Assembly (NCBI RefSeq): GCF_019977395.1 | Contig: NZ_AP024660.1 | Coordinates: 868,001 to 932,000 of the forward strand | Direction of reading: 5' to 3' | Origin: Arthrobacter sp. NicSoilC5 | GTDB taxonomy: Bacteria; Actinomycetota; Actinomycetes; Actinomycetales; Micrococcaceae | Length of the DNA stretch: 64,000 nt | Shown here: positions 63,540 to 64,000 of the stretch, one piece after another | How the letters are laid out: each line of letters starts with the position of its first letter | Position numbering within the stretch: position 1 is the first letter of the stretch | Program-made: the position numbers and the translations under genes | Notes under the pieces: generated by a model | Seen by the model: the letters and a program-made list of their open reading frames with translations, nothing else | Databases searched by the model: none | What the model was told of the DNA's origin: nothing

Positions 63540-64000
63540 GTGGCTGCTGTAATTCTCGGCTGCGACGCCAACACACTGCGCCGCTGGAACTACCGTGCCG
63601 CCGTCGCGCAGGTCTCCGGGTCCGGAACCTTCCTGGACCGCTGGCACACCGGCTTCCGTCCTGACGTCAGTCCGGGAACCGAGGCCTGGCTCCTCCTGGA
63701 GGGCAGCAATGACGCCGCGAGCGGCCTGATCGGCCACGGGTTCGTGACATCCGAGCCGTATCAGGCTGCCGCCGGTGTGGATGCCGTCCCCGATGGCTGG
63801 TCCTTCGCGCTCGCTTTGGATTCACTCCTGCCGCTCGGCGAGCAGATCCGTCCCGGCATCCTGGGCGGGGCCCTCCCCAATGACCTCCGTGCCAGGGTGA
63901 AGGGCCCGCCCCTGGTGACCCTGCCGCCGTCGTCCGTGCCTGTACTGCGCCGGCTGTGGCGGGACCACGGGCCATCCACGGCGGACCCTGCCGAGGTGGC
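63540..64000 (+). CDS. Protein of unknown function, 3' end beyond window
   Basis: An open frame from GTG 63540 to the right edge (153 codons, no stop): AAVILGCDANTLRRWNYRAA, then TFLDRWHTGFRPDVSPGTEAW and WLLLEGSNDAASGLIGHGFV. The pattern resembles the N-terminal EVE-like region found before HNH nuclease domains in some actinobacterial restriction-type proteins, but this is a guess from partial sequence. Confidence 0.55.
   Translation, partial: MAAVILGCDANTLRRWNYRAAVAQVSGSGTFLDRWHTGFRPDVSPGTEAWLLLEGSNDAASGLIGHGFVTSEPYQAAAGVDAVPDGWSFALALDSLLPLGEQIRPGILGGALPNDLRARVKGPPLVTLPPSSVPVLRRLWRDHGPSTADPAEV

Overview
The window is high-GC actinobacterial chromosome, most likely Arthrobacter/Pseudarthrobacter or a close member of the Micrococcaceae. 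This rests on gene content, not a database match: a mycoredoxin, a mycothiol-transferase-type DinB protein, MurT/GatD, a PgsA-type phosphatidylinositol phosphate synthase beside a HIT protein and thrS, a DnaE2/DUF6504 SOS pair, and many SRAP, DUF and leaderless-promoter features typical of that family. No rRNA, tRNA, IS element or CRISPR array was seen.

Left half (1 to about 33.9 kb): housekeeping and small accessory genes. Leftwards run yebC-pdxT (cut at the left edge) and thrS-HIT-pgsA-pdxS. Rightwards run murT-gatD (lipid II amidation) and an M3 peptidase. A dnaE2 with a DUF6504 partner sits behind a LexA box. Then come chorismate mutase, a VOC protein, an SRAP protein, mycoredoxin, a lipoate-ligase-like protein, a PadR regulator with an ABC1 kinase behind a three-repeat operator, a thioesterase, Nudix, a phosphoesterase, a stress SDR, a DksA-like finger protein and two secreted cell-wall enzymes. 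One of the latter (LysM-NlpC/P60) lies behind a c-di-AMP riboswitch. selO-rnz-dinB overlap one another, and an acidic protein and an AI-2E-type permease are divergent.

Right half (about 34 to 62.7 kb): what looks like a complete DosR/DevR-type dormancy (hypoxia/NO) regulon packed into one island. It encodes a close DevR/DosR relative (43194-43874) and a DosS/DosT-like two-GAF histidine kinase that keeps the heme-ligand motif (43894-45576). Around them are six universal stress proteins, four P-type ATPases of different classes, an Hsp20 (HspX-like), PEP synthase, a hemerythrin-like protein, a PNPOx-fold protein and several small DUF proteins. About a dozen semi-palindromic boxes of the form GGGACC/TGACCTTTGGCCCTA precede these genes on both strands. 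In most cases an AnnnT-type -10 hexamer starts 37-38 nt after the first base of the box, and several of these promoters place the ATG 6-7 nt after the -10 (leaderless). The DNA-contact residues of DevR are conserved in the local regulator, so the boxes, regulator and sensor fit one circuit: a heme kinase senses low oxygen, redox state or NO, the response regulator binds the boxes, and stress proteins, ion pumps and metabolic enzymes are induced.

The right edge holds a membrane/coiled-coil protein, a small basic protein and a gene cut by the window end.
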